Assembly: GCF_029784155.1 (NCBI RefSeq)
Contig: NC_073692.1
Location: 330,045,920-330,109,919, forward strand
DNA: 64,000 nucleotides
From: Uranotaenia lowii
Lineage: Eukaryota > Arthropoda > Insecta > Diptera > Culicidae
Direction: 5' to 3'
Below the pieces are notes generated by a model. The model saw nothing but the letters and a program-made list of their open reading frames with translations. It made no database searches and was not told the origin of the DNA. Position numbers and translations under genes: made by a program. This document shows positions 33,701 through 43,995 of this stretch, piece by piece. The stretch's first letter is position 1, and every line of letters begins with the position of its first letter.

Positions 33701-35353
33701 CCGATATTCGACGGAATCCCATCCGATATCTCCATCCTCCTTTATGCAGATGATGTTCTTTTGACCTCCAAAAGTACATGTAGTAAAACGGTCAGGAAAC
33801 GTTTAAGAACTGCGGTCGCTGCTGTAGCTAAATGGTCCTCCAAGGTTGGTTTTTCTATAGCACCTAAAAAATCGAAACTTATGCACATATGCACTTTGAA
33901 ACACTCTAAGAAAAAACGTGCGATTAAAATCAACAATATACCGATTCCTAGGGTCAGAAAAATGAAAATCTTAGGCCTTCTCATAGACCAAAGACTTAAC
34001 TTTTTACAACACTTCCAGTCAGTTAAGAGAAGTTGTCAACTAAGACTTAACATTATAAGAGTACTTGGTAGAAATCTTACCAGAAGTAACCGTAACACAC
34101 TTCTCAAAGTTGGTATGGCACTTATAGTTTCTAAACTTCTTTATGGTATTGGGCTAACAAGCCTAAATTTCGACGCGATGAACCAATCGTTGTCATCAAC
34201 ATATAATGAACTTATACGATTAGCCACTGGGGCCTTCCGGTCCAGCCCTGTTGAATCGATGATGGTCGAATCTGGATGCTTACCCTTTCATCTCCTTACG
34301 ACCGAACGTCTCTCAACATTGGATGTACGATTAGCCGAAAAAGATTTCATTCCTGAAAATATTCCTCTTCATTCCCGGGTAAAAGATTTATTACAAGTAA
34401 CAGCAAACCTGGCTCTACCAGAGGTATCAAAGGTAGAATATTGCCATAAACAAAAATGGTACTCTCCGAACTTAAATATTGATCAACAGGTACGCAAACA
34501 CATAAAAGCCGGAACAACAAGCACTATTGTCCGTCCTGTTTTCTCTGATTTCATTTCAAAATACAGCGATCATGTAAAAATTTATACCGATGGGTCGAAG
34601 GAGGACTTGAAAGTAGGAGCCGGAATATTGATAAATCAAATCGAGGAAAGCTTTGGTCTTCCGGGAATCTGCAGTGTTTTTTCGGCAGAAGCCTTTGCAT
34701 TGAAATACGCAGTGTCTAGAGCCAATCCACATGAAAACACTATCATCCTAACTGACTCCGCTAGTTGCCTTGATGCATTGGAACTAGGAAACTCACCACA
34801 TTCATGGATTCAACAAACCCGTACAATGTTAAACAATAATACTAAAATAACTTTAGCCTGGATACCCGGTCATGCTGGGATTCAGGGTAACGATGTGGCA
34901 GACAGATTAGCCAAATCAGGAAGAAACGAACTATCTTCTACTATTGCTGTTCCTGCTCAAGACATAAAACGATTCATCAAATACAAACTAAGAGAAAAAT
35001 TTGAATGCACGTGGAGTTCTTCAACAAATTTCCTACGTAGAGTTAAAAAATTCACCTCCAAACCAACTGACCGTAAATGTGCGGCTGAACAGAGGATCTT
35101 AAGCAGACTGAGGATAGGTCATACCCGTTTAACCCACGCTTTCCTATTCGATAGGAACTCCCCACCTGTTTGCCAATACTGTGGAGTACAACTCACTATC
35201 CAGCATATTCTTGCTGATTGCAGGGGATTTGATTCAGCAAGGCAGAACAACAATATCACTGGAGATATTTGCGATATACTTAGTTACGACCCAGCAAAAG
35301 AAAAAGCTATTTTAAGATTTCTTAAGGATGTTGAATTGTATAACAAAATTTAA
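30770..35353 (+). CDS. LINE A ORF2: endonuclease, reverse transcriptase, RNase H
   Basis: 1527 residues, uninterrupted. The APE-type endonuclease starts near residue 322 (AIQWNLNGLRSHREEL, catalytic Glu in CLQEI, later DLNAHHIAWGS and GSDHFPI). The reverse transcriptase follows (SLDVSKAYD, GLPQGSILS, YADD near 991), then RNase H (YTDGSKED near 1272, SAEAFALK, LTDSASCL, WIPGHAGIQGNDVAD). A C-terminal knuckle (CQYCGVQLTIQHILADC) closes it. All catalytic motifs I can check are present. The first 320 residues are extra: a low-complexity region with four imperfect repeats around SSNIHPGRNPAIRHVPVPTA. LINE B lacks this. The ATGA overlap with ORF1 suggests reinitiation. The enzyme nicks target DNA and primes reverse transcription of its own RNA. 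Confidence 0.95.
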   Translation: MMAHLSHLTNYSPTNSLSIDQIFNINNQQNTTEQDTLSHQRANPSRCLRKRPYSTVLRLPSRPNEWSGRRIKDNYEPVLSSKTPANVANNTPHCQSRISSEYVPTANSSQYDLESSNTQLRRFPATKHIPVPTASQNKQLDLLDSSNIHPGRNPAIRHVPVPTAGRNEQEYYMDTLAVVGTGSLNSPQASSSYSFQLANFSAASSSSDPHYDHLDTSNIHLGRNPGTERELVPTGRLEQDTSHHELVDSTNIHLGRFPATRHFLVPTASQNEQQKNSGKMAGVGTGSLSISQASRSHIFQSANSSAASSSSDLTEPSSKLPSTLAIQWNLNGLRSHREELQVLLTTYQPYVVCLQEINLPPIRTTSNILGPKYQLFTSSCSTHGRQGAGLAIRVGTPFEHIEIRTNIQAVATRIFIPLAMTVVSVYLSPNEDNASTKLKELIEELPKPILLLGDLNAHHIAWGSRVSTSSNEAGNRGKQIMLIIIDTDMIILNDGTHTRMDPATGKTQALDVSLCSPSILSKLKWKVMTDCCGSDHFPILITLGQDSPEPMKHRNWIYSSANWELYERLIDQSINPNDVIDVAEFSSRIVTAAQKSIPRSSGEVGPKAVPWWNPEVASAIKTRRKCLRALRRLNDDDAGKQEALNRFHEARSVCRKVISDSKQKSWDEFVLSIGPETPSGLVWNNINRLRGKRQTSSIIFTTSTGATNDPQQVAETLADEYEKRSTHPNSTTIMSIPTPQFYFDRCNRSMSSKQYNKDFTLEELLWALDRSTGRSTGLDNIGYPLLQRLPITTKVALLNFYNRLWSKGEFPDEWKEGKIIPIPKPDGDRTNPDGFRPISLLSCFGKIFERLVNRRLITELEDNQRIDNRQHAFRTGRGVDSYFSQLEPLIKPAEDEHVELVSLDVSKAYDTTDRSTVIETLKKWKISGRLLSTIVSFLCNRSFRVLANGALSSNRVAQNGLPQGSILSVTLFLVAMQPIFDGIPSDISILLYADDVLLTSKSTCSKTVRKRLRTAVAAVAKWSSKVGFSIAPKKSKLMHICTLKHSKKKRAIKINNIPIPRVRKMKILGLLIDQRLNFLQHFQSVKRSCQLRLNIIRVLGRNLTRSNRNTLLKVGMALIVSKLLYGIGLTSLNFDAMNQSLSSTYNELIRLATGAFRSSPVESMMVESGCLPFHLLTTERLSTLDVRLAEKDFIPENIPLHSRVKDLLQVTANLALPEVSKVEYCHKQKWYSPNLNIDQQVRKHIKAGTTSTIVRPVFSDFISKYSDHVKIYTDGSKEDLKVGAGILINQIEESFGLPGICSVFSAEAFALKYAVSRANPHENTIILTDSASCLDALELGNSPHSWIQQTRTMLNNNTKITLAWIPGHAGIQGNDVADRLAKSGRNELSSTIAVPAQDIKRFIKYKLREKFECTWSSSTNFLRRVKKFTSKPTDRKCAAEQRILSRLRIGHTRLTHAFLFDRNSPPVCQYCGVQLTIQHILADCRGFDSARQNNNITGDICDILSYDPAKEKAILRFLKDVELYNKI
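31090..31720 (+). repeat. Internal repeats coding the ORF2 N-terminal extension
   Basis: Four imperfect repeats encode GRNPA/GRFPA-T/I-RH-VPTA-QNEQ segments. Two longer repeats of VGTGSL-S-QAS-S-FQ-ANSAASSSSD type end near 31400 and 31705. The repetition is visible at both DNA and protein level, so the extension grew by internal duplication. Confidence 0.8.
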
Positions 35354-36074
35354 TAGAATTAGGTAGGTTAAGAATTTCTCGGACACGAATGCCAAAAAGT
35401 TGGTAAAATGTCCCAAATTAAATAAATAATAATAAATAATTTGAAATTCTTCCTATTAGAATGTATAATTCACCGAAATGCCATTAATCATTAAATTAAA
35501 ATCATAAACCAGCGGTGATAAACTGTTAACACAAAATCAATTGGCAAAGAAAAGGGGGGGAAATATGGGGAAATAAAAATGCAGTTCACTAATTGATGTG
35601 CATGGCTTAAGAAGTAGGGACGTTGACGGTTACTCAAAGTGCGCGAAACAATAAAGTAGTAGCGTCGCCGTGCAAACAACGAACACCCGAAAACAGCTTA
35701 CACATCGATCGAACCAGCTCTCGCAATAGAAAACTTCATCTGAGCCGGCCGTACATTTCCTTTTGTCCGATCGGGGTACGAAAAACACGTGCTTCGATCC
35801 ATCCATGTATCATTGTATAGATCAATGCAAAGTCAGCCTATCGACTTTGCTTCTTCTAGACAATAATACGATGTGGGACAAATGGTCTTGTGCGGCAAGA
35901 AGTTTTCTCAAATCACGCTCTTGGCTCATTTTCAACACCTTTCATGCTTCCTAATCTAATCTATCCGTCTATAATTTTCATTACTTTCATTTGAAATTCT
36001 TCCTATTAGAATGTATAATTCACCGAAATGCCATTAATCATTAAATTAAAATTAAATTAAAAAAAAAAAAAATT

Positions 36075-36959
36075 GATTGTGTTAAAAATAAATCTTATTG
36101 AACTACGTTGTGAGGTTTCAGACAGCGATGTTTTAATCTAGCAATGAAACAGCCGTGGGTAGCTGACACTGAAAATAATGATGTTAGGTAAGAAGTTCAA
36201 GTTGATGGCTCCAGAGCCTGATGGTGATTTTTTCAATTTTCAATATTGCGAATTCTAAAAAGTACTTACATGAAAAAAATAGATTTTCCAGTAAATTAAC
36301 TGTCGCAATTTACAGTTTTGCATTGAAAACAAGTTCAAGTTCAAGTATGAGGTCATCGCTTGGATTACTACCACAAAAGATAGCAACAGTCAGTCTCTTT
36401 GGAGCTACGGTGATATCCGAACGTGGTACTCAAAATGGATTGAGGGCTCAGCTAGTTTAGCAGAAATTTAAAAGTGTCAACTACCAAACCCAAAAAAAAG
36501 AACCAACATACTTCGAACGATTACTCAATTGTATGCCAAGATAAGGCAAAAAATCAGTTTCATTTCCCTAACCCTTGAAAGAAGTAGTCCGTTGTTTTGA
36601 TTAGTTCAAAGTTTTAAATTTTTATCTATAAGTAATACCTAACAGGAAAAAGTAAGACTCCAGCTAGTTCATCGTTAATTTAAAAATAAATTAAATGAGC
36701 ATTTGAGGAGGGTCAAATATTAATAAACCATAAATAAAAACTTGAATGAGAAACTTAAAGATTATTGTATGTAAAAGTAAATGTTGCATTTTAAAAACCT
36801 GCAAATATAACTCGTATTTTTGTCACTTTAAACTTTCCGGAAATGGGAGCACCACAATCAGTATTTTTTCATAAATTTAAAAAACTTTGAAATTATATCG
36901 CTTTAATCTAGGATCCAAGCTCCAATAAAGTCAAGGTTAAATACAAAATTGTAACTTAT
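36075..36959. other. Intron or 3' flank, nothing assigned
   Basis: AT-rich sequence downstream of the Cys-rich terminal exon of the modular locus. The frame at 36221-36460 has no recognisable motif. TATGCCAAGATAAGGC at 36532 resembles words within the element at 12404-14399, so a small related fragment may lie here. Confidence 0.4.
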
Positions 36960-39900
36960 TTAATACACGTTCCGGAACTTTTTCCGGGTATGATAAAGGC
37001 CGAAGCATTCTTCGGCATGCAGCGCCGGGTGAGTCGGACACGTTTGGCAAAAGTAGACCGTCTCTCTTCTTTTTCCATTGGCTTTGTCGCTGCACACCGC
37101 ACAACCTCTGCTACCCTTAGCCTTCGACAGCTCGTGGAACAGCCCGTTCAATCTTTCGATGTCACCGTCGGCTGACCGTGGGGCCCTTCTCTTTGGCTTG
37201 ACGCTCTGGTCCCCAGGGAGCTGTCGAATAAGGTTTGGTTTTCACTTATCGTGATAGTGGGGCAGGAAGCTAACATTTTCCCCCGACAGAGGCAGCCATC
37301 CCATGACCGAGATGCAAGCAGAAAAAGTGGAGGCGACACTTGAACGGCTGTAAGACGTCTTGCATCCTCATAGTATTAACCCATTCGAGAACGATTGAAT
37401 ATTGTGGATGTAATTAGATGTTCAAGTCTTTAATTTTTTTACAATTAGCTCAATTGACACAATTTGTAAGGAGAAGAAATAAGCATTGCTTCAAAAGTTG
37501 GCATTGATTTAACTGCATTTTGAAGAATCAAAATATATCAGAAAAACATTCCACGCCTCGAATGGATTATGCTGACAAACAAAACGTCAAGGTACTTACC
37601 ACATCAGGTCGCACTTCAACGGGCTTTGACGGTGCGGGAGATGGTCCAGGAATAACGACCAGTGGGGTACTCTGCGCTGAGGGTACTGTTGCCGATTTTC
37701 GACTTTCTGAGGTTGCTGTGTGTTCCGTACCAGCTGGCCGGATGTGGCTTCTTTCGTTTTCGATGACTACCCGAGGGATGGCTTTCTTACGTTTCGGTGG
37801 CGGGGATTCATGGAAAACGTTAGGATCACAATTTTCATCTTGCGGAGACTTCATGCGCTAAAAATGCGAAAGATAACATAAAGTTTGTATGTTTTCTTAT
37901 TCCTTTCAGAAAGAATAAAGCAACTTACCTTCTCCTTCAATTTATGGCGTAGCACCAACCGGTACCGTATCGGCAAGTCTTTACACAAATCGATGATATC
38001 GACATCGACAATGTAGTCCAACACACTGGCATCGATAAGATGGGTGCTGAATCGATCAGTCAGAATCTCCAGGTCCCATTCGGCTAGGAGCCTTTGCATT
38101 TCCTGGACAGGATCATCGTACAAGTTGCTGGCGTACGATGTGGAACATTCACCGAGGTTGCTAGAAGGAAGGCGAAAATAATTGAACATTTGAGAGACTG
38201 TATTTTGGTTTACTATTTTGCCTAAAATTATTTCTGATTTTCCTGATATTTTAGAATCATCTTTTAGAGAAGCATAATACGCATGGTTTTCAAAATTTGT
38301 TACTCAAGAAAATTATGTAAATCTACAACTTTAATATTCTTGCTTGCATTTGGAAGCATAATTTTAAATACAACAAAGGTTCCTTAATTTTCATTTTCGT
38401 ATTATGGTCCGATAATCTGTTGGTGAGAAATATATAATTTTTCTGGTTTTGTTCGGGGATGTTAGCAGAGAATAAAATTGCGAGGTCACGTATCGAAAAA
38501 AACGAGGCAAAACTGCAACTTTTATTGAGAAATTATTGAAGGGTTTCACATGTTAAGGACAAAAAAATTGGATCAAGTTAGGAACGACTTAAATTATTGG
38601 TACATATATCTGTAAGCTTAGTCGTACATTCCCTAATGTAGTTAAGACATTCTGCATAGGAAACCGATTGTAACATATATTTTTGCATTTCGCAAAAAGC
38701 ACTTATCATTCCTTCTTTGTTGGACCTTGTTTCAGATGGCGGTGGGGAAATTCGTTTCGAGTTGTTTGTTGCTACCGTTTGCATTGTTTCGTTACAATTA
38801 TCTGCATTTGAAGACGATTGTTCGAGTTCTTTGGAGGTTCTTTCGTTACGCTTGTATTTATTTCTTAGTGTCCTTTTAGGAGCATTCATCCATTCCTCAT
38901 CTGAATCGTCATCGTAATTAAATCGTCTACGTTGGGTTCTCATTGGTCTGATTTTCGGAACAGATCTTGCATTTTCGTCGGCATTGATAGCATTAGTTTC
39001 TGTTAATAAAACCGTTGAAGAGATAAAACTATTATCGGTGAGTCCGGTAGTAATTTTGAAGCTATGAGGCAGATTAGTGTTTGATGATCCGCATCCTTTT
39101 TCTTCGTTATTCTGCACCTGGCTCAATGGGGATAGTAGAGAGTTGTTGTCTTCGTAACCAAGATCTCCTACAGACGATTCCGGAGCTTCATCCATGGTCT
39201 CATCTACCGCTACATTTAAGTTGGTTTTGATTTTGCTGAAAGAATTTTTTTTTTTTGAGATAAAACTTAAAAGTTGTAAAATCAATTTCTCACCTCCTTC
39301 TTTTTAAATGCCTAGCCAAGAAACGCATTTTCTCGTAAAACGGGAATCTTTTTCTACCGCAGTTCCTCCTTGCAGAAGATGTACGATTTTTTTCTTCTGT
39401 GAGATGAGCGTTAAAAAAATTCCTTCTAAGTTTTATCCATTTTTTCTCACACCACGCTGGGTCTAGTGAAAGAAAAGAACAAAATAGGAAACTAATTCCA
39501 AGCACGTTTTTTTAAAAATATACCCTATTGAATTGAAAACTCACCGGCACCAATTGCAACAGCTACTTGTTGCCAGGCCGCTTCTCTCTGATGATTGACC
39601 GTGTAATATGGATGCCCTTTGTTATACAGGACACTTCGCAAAGATACCTCTTTAATGAGGCGATCTATAATTTCCTCCCCATCGTTTTCCATTATTATAG
39701 GCTCACTGTAACAGAAAGACCAAGAAACCGAATTTGGGCACTAAATTAACAAAAAAAAACACGAATCGCGAGAGTGGGGAAGTTTTGACCAAAAATCTTG
39801 TAAAAGAATTCTTACATTTTAATGTAATGTAAAAGTTTCATGAAGATTAATAAAGAGTTCCAGGAGTTATAAGCTTTTTAAAAATTTTCTATTTTGATCA

Positions 39901-41102
39901 ATAACATTTTGAAAACTCAATTCTTACGCAAAAGTGAATCTCTTTTGTATACATTAGTCAATCGAACAAACATTTTGAGCGTTGTTGAATGCTTTCTTAA
40001 GCCTTAATGTGATGTTCATTTTGTTGAAGACGATTAACAGTCAAGTGAGATATAAAGCAATTATTTTATAAAATGACATATTCTTCATAAGGGTAAAAAT
40101 CACTTCTTGAGATCTTCTCGTCTGTAATAAATGATCTTTTTTAAAAATGATTTTATGTATTTAAAAACCTTTCAGTTCGTTTTATGAAATTGCAATAACT
40201 TAAAATCTCATTTTGTTTGACATATGTATAAGTTTTGTGTTCTGTTTTACCTTTAATTTTAACGGCGCGTTCGTTAATTGATTTTTTTGGGTGATGCATC
40301 AGTCGATTGATTTGTTTGGTAGATGTTAAATCACTTTGCAATGCTTTTGCATACGTTTGTTTATAATTAACGAACGCCAGTATCGACAAAAAAATCATTT
40401 CGATAAAAAAAAATCAATTTACACGCCGTAAGTAATCAATTGGATCAACATGTGATCCGTTGATCAGAAATAAATAACAAATAAGGAAAATAGCTTATCT
40501 CTGGAAAATTAACGTCAAACAACACCTGAGTGAGATGACTCCGGCCAAATTCGAAGACTAATTTAAATTTCTGAGAAAATTTGAAGTAAGATAAATTTGA
40601 TTACAGGTGCATAAACTTGAGAGTTTTCTTTTTTAATAAGTTTAATGTGAATAGCTTAGCCATGTAACACAGGTGAATAGCTTAGCCAGGACCGCTTTTC
40701 TAAATACCTCTGGATAATTTTTTTAAACTTTTCTTTATTTGTTAAATGATTTTTTAAATTTAAAGTGCCCTTATTGATAAACAAAAATATCTAAGAAATT
40801 ACAAGCATTTTAAAAATGTTTTTATTTCATGTAAATGTCTTCATCTTTCATGAACTCATAGTTTGACTTGCATAGCTTTATTATATAGGCAGTCTCAGCC
40901 AGAAAAAGTTTCCTATAGAAAGCAGTACTTTACATGATGATATCAGAATATATTATATTATACTGGCCAACATGTCGACAGCCAAAATTTAGTTAAACTT
41001 ATACGCATATCAATCTTACCTAAAATCGTTCGACCTGGTCGATTGATTGACCACAAAATTGTCAATCTCCAATGCAGGCTCTTCTTTGATGGCAACTTCC
41101 AT
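36960..41102 (-). CDS. Modular locus, isoform 1: SAM-like domain plus Cys-rich terminus
   Basis: Exons 41102-41020, 38160-37929, 37857-37600 and 37220-36960 give 277 residues with exact phase agreement. Exon 1 encodes MEVAIKEEPALEID, whose IKEE fits a SUMO-attachment motif. Exon 2 encodes a helical, SAM/Pointed-like domain (MQRLLAEWDLEILTDRF, then LDYIVDVDIIDLCKDLP and RYRLVLRHKLKEK). Exon 3 is Pro/Ser-rich with a PPPKRKK basic patch, a possible nuclear signal. The last exon carries CAVCSDK, CQTC and HAEECFGLYHT, a Cys/His cluster like the C-terminal finger of piggyBac transposases. I infer a nuclear regulatory protein. No known gene name was recognised. The gene at 47202-49338 is a paralogue over exons 1 and 2. 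The exon-1 link is inferred from phase, and a separate promoter is possible. Confidence 0.7.
38521..38526 (-). terminator. Poly(A) signal after the MADF module
   Basis: AATAAA on the minus strand, about 52 nt past the MADF stop codon. It lies upstream of the SAM-like exon, so transcripts must bypass it to include the SAM module. Confidence 0.6.
38578..41102 (-). CDS. Modular locus, isoform 2: MADF-domain protein
   Basis: Exons 41102-41020, 39705-39545, 39462-39294 and 39235-38578 give 356 residues, all phases consistent. After the IKEEP exon, residues about 35-125 form a MADF (Myb/SANT-like) DNA-binding domain: EEIIDRLIKEVSLRSVLYNK, REAAWQQVAVAIG, then CEKKWIKLRRNF. The remainder is acidic and Ser-rich with a basic MRTQRRRFNYDDDSDEEW patch, ending in a helical segment (ECLNYIRECTTKLTDI). 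MADF proteins are usually sequence-specific regulators, often paired with a BESS motif; the tail is BESS-like at best. A poly(A) signal lies at 38526-38521. The SAM-like exons lie downstream of this terminator. A Met just inside the MADF exon (near 39692) would allow an independent start, so a separate gene is the main alternative. Confidence 0.75.
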
Positions 41103-41571
41103 TTTCACGACAACCGGTTTAGTTTATCTGCGGATGATGATGGAAGCAACAATAAACTTTGAAAGGCGGGACCTTTTGCACCAAACTACTCACCAAGCCA
41201 TAAAACAATAACAAACAGCGATTTCTTATTTCGAAAGGATTTGCTTTGGATCCTTAGAATATTTCGAAGCACTGTTCACCTTTAGAGTGGCTGTCCTTTT
41301 TTCGATCTTTTTTGAAGCTTAAACTCAGTATTTAAGGATTTATAGAGAGATAATTTCTTAAATTATTACACCGCACGAGCAAGCACAAACCGTTTGCGAG
41401 CGCAGCTGCAGAAAACATGAAAAATCTGTCAGATTTTTTTCCTCTTCACGCTCGACTAAACTAATTACCAGACTCCTGAAGTTTACCCAAGCTGAGTAAA
41501 AGTAAGATGGTTAGTTTCTAATCATAAATTAGAACTAAACAAAATAAAAAAAAATGTCTCACTTTTGGATA

Positions 41572-42123
41572 CAGACCCCGTTCGATTTTGGCAACACGCC
41601 CGTAAATTTTGTGTTGCCAAAATCGTACGGTTTTTTCCTCAACTTTGTTTCTGTTATTTTTACAAAATAACTAATATTATTATCAAAATTGTTATTTTTA
41701 GTCAATTTCCGACCATTTATAGTAGTTTTTAATTTTTTCATCATGTTTTTTGATGCATTTTGCATTTTTCTTGTTTTGTTAATTATGTTTGTTTTCATTA
41801 GTCATATTTGCTTTTCTCGTCATTCTTCATCATTTTTCAGTTGTGTTTTATCATTTTCAGTCTTTTGTTTGAATTTTTTTTTTGACTTTTAGAATTTTTC
41901 ATGTTTTTGTCATTTTTGAGTACTTCATAAAATTTTTAAAAACTTTTGTTTTTATTGTTGCATTTTATCACCATTTCAGAACATAAAAACTTATTTATGG
42001 AGTTTGTCTAAATTAAATTGGTCTTGTTATGATGAAAACTAAAAGGTAATGTTGTTTCTAAAAACCGTTTGAGTTTTGGCACATGTGCCAAAATCGAATG
42101 TTGCCAAAAACGAACGGGGTCTG
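41572..42123. mobile_element. TA-flanked MITE, 552 bp
   Basis: Both ends read CAGACCCCGTTCG inward, flanked by TA, followed on each side by TTTTGGCAACA-type sequence. The interior is T-rich with no protein. It lies between the modular locus and Arp10. Confidence 0.85.
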
Positions 42124-42343
42124 TATTTAAAAAAAACGTCTCAAACGACTTAAGGGTTTTTCGAGAATTATGTTTCAATAATTGTATGGAATATGTAACA
42201 AATCCAGGAAAAATATCATTTTGAGATGAAGTAAAGTTCCGAGGGAAATTACAATCATTTTCAGCTGATTTCCATAAAAAAATAGTTGCAGAAATGCTCT
42301 AAAATTGTTTAGTCAAATAACTATTTCAATTATAAATTTATTA

Positions 42344-42592
42344 GAGTAAGTTCACTCGTGTTAGGAAAAAATGGTAGAAATTTTGACACTTTAAAAACAT
42401 TTTGAAAACTTTACCATGCAAAAGCATTTTTAAAATCTGCGGCCTTCAAGTTTTTTCACGACGCGTGTTTAATTTTCACATGCTGTGATGCAAAATTAGC
42501 AATATTTCTATTACATACGTCAAAATTTTCAAAATGTGGTCAGTGTCAAAATTTCTATATACCACTTTCTTCTAACACGAGTGAACTTGCTC
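42344..42592. mobile_element. MITE, 249 bp, TTA flanks, best copy of its family
   Basis: Ends GAGTAAGTTCACTCGTGTTA and, inverted, GAGCAAGTTCACTCGTGTTA, with TTA on both sides. The internal arms (GGTAGAAATTTTGACACTTT) repeat the sequence of the copy at 4452. It lies about 140 bp upstream of the Arp10 start, so it could affect that promoter. Confidence 0.85.
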
Positions 42593-42729
42593 TTAATGGT
42601 TTGATTTTTAATTGCCGTTTCATATATTTCAATAATCGTGTGCTAAAATAAAAACATTGTTTATGGGTTTGATGCAAAATTTTGTCAATTTTGGTGACTC
42701 AAATTTTTATTCGAAGTTTTCAGTTAAAA

Positions 42730-43932
42730 ATGCCGATGTTCGACACCGTTCTTCAGGAGAAACCGGCAATTGTGCTGGAAATTGGACACGCATTTACCAA
42801 GTAGGTTAATTTGTTTCCGCTCCGAAAGAGTAGATGGTGAAACTTGTTTCTATTTAGATTAGGGTTTGCAGGAGAGCCGCACCCACGTAGTATTATTCCA
42901 TCCGAGCTGCTGGACCATAAGGCCAAAAGTACCGGGCGAACGGTTGCTAACAAGAAATTGTTCGACTATGGCAGTGCAACAGAACTGTACGATCAGCTGG
43001 TCGAGTTTCTCAAAACTCTCTTTTTCAAATATGTCCTGGTTAGTCCCAAGGAACGGAAGGTGGTCATCGTAGAATCCGTTCTGTGTCCTACCATCATTAG
43101 GGATAATTTGGCCAAGGCACTCTTTTGCCACTTTGATGTATCCTCTATATTCTTCGTTCCAACTCACTTGGTCACGCTAGCTACTCTGGCCATAAACACG
43201 GCTCTGGTGGTTGACGTTGGCTTCAAGGAAGCAGTCATTGTTCCAGTTTACAGTGGCGTTCAAGCTATATTTGGTTGGCAGGCCCAACCCCTAGCTGCTG
43301 AAGCCGTGCACGAACACATTAAAGGGGAACTCATCCTGAACGGAGTTGATGAACAACTCTTAACCGATTACATCGTCGAGGACATAAAAGTGCGAACATG
43401 TTTCGTCACTACCAAGGAACGCGCTGAAAAATTTCGCAGTGAAGAGAAACCACAGCCATGCCCGGACGTAGAATACCCCGTGACTGGGCATGAAATCATC
43501 AAGATTCCAGGAACCATTCGCGAAACAGCATTTGAAGTTCTGTTTCCGCAGGACAACGATAATCTCAATTTGGCAAACATCATTCTCGATTCAATTATTA
43601 AGTGTCCACGGGATATGCGCAAAGCTTTGGCCGAAAACATTGTCCTTATCGGAGGCTCAACCATGGTGCTCGGATTGACAGCTCGGCTTCAGGCTGAAAT
43701 GCTGGCATTACTGGCGTCGGACCAATACAACGAAAAACTTTTCGTTAAGACATTCAAATTCCACAAATCGCCAGCAAAGGCTAACTTCGTCGCCTGGATG
43801 GGCGGATCGATTTATGGGGCCACCGATTTGGTGCTATCGAAATCGATTACCCGGGAGGCGTACAGTAAAAATCAGCAACTTCCCGACTTCACTAACTATG
43901 ACGAAATGCGGATGGCCGTGTGTAGATGGTAG
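42730..43932 (+). CDS. Arp10: Actin-related protein 10 (dynactin pointed-end subunit)
   Basis: Two exons, 42730-42800 and 42858-43932, joined by a 57-bp GT/AG intron, give 381 residues. That is close to insect Arp10 and a little shorter than human ACTR10 (417). It begins MPMFDTVLQEKPAIVLEIGH, then FTKLGFAGEPHPRSIIPSE, the actin phosphate-1 loop region. Later come VVIVESVLCPTIIRDNLAKA, ALVVDVGFKEAVIVPVYSG, EDIKVRTCFV, and ENIVLIGGSTMVLGLTARL with NFVAWMGGSIYGA near the end, all Arp10 hallmarks. Arp10 caps the pointed end of the dynactin mini-filament with p62, p25 and p27, linking dynein to cargo in the cytoplasm. AATAAA lies at 43990. Confidence is high. The start is supported by the in-frame upstream exon. 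Confidence 0.95.
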
Positions 43933-43989
43933 ATTTATGCTTACCTAAATATTTATTGTTTTTGCTTTAAGCGATCTGTTGCTAGCTAT

Positions 43990-43995
43990 AATAAA
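43990..43995 (+). terminator. Poly(A) signal of Arp10
   Basis: AATAAA about 58 nt downstream of the Arp10 stop codon. Confidence 0.65.

Larger units (their letters stand above)
29178..35438 (+). mobile_element. I-clade non-LTR retrotransposon (LINE A), 6.3 kb
   Basis: Flanked by a perfect 14-bp duplication ATTTGAAATTCTTC (29164-29177 and 35439-35452), inside a copy of U. It has a 5' UTR, ORF1 with three zinc knuckles, ORF2 with endonuclease, reverse transcriptase and RNase H, and a short 3' end of AATAAATAATAAATAAT units instead of plain poly(A). RNase H plus CCHC ORF1 plus a simple-repeat tail fits the I clade. The 5' end looks complete. ORF1 carries a frameshift; ORF2 is open. Confidence 0.92.
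28352..36069 (+). mobile_element. Retroposed inverted U/V repeat unit, split by a LINE
   Basis: A 12-bp duplication AAATTGATTGTG flanks the unit (28340-28351 and 36070-36081), and a run of 13 A precedes the right copy. Without the LINE it would be about 1.44 kb. Two sequences, U (about 277 bp) and V (about 276 bp), alternate: part of V, U, V in reverse on the left (28352-28942), then U, V, U forward on the right (28947-29177 plus 35453-36054). The same open frames therefore recur three times in two directions and are not genes. A right-hand poly(A) suggests retroposition of a transcript. The family is unknown. Confidence 0.75.

Noticed and set aside
42859..43167. Minus-strand and alternate-frame ORFs inside Arp10
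   Set aside because: Overlap a well-conserved plus-strand gene and lack motifs.
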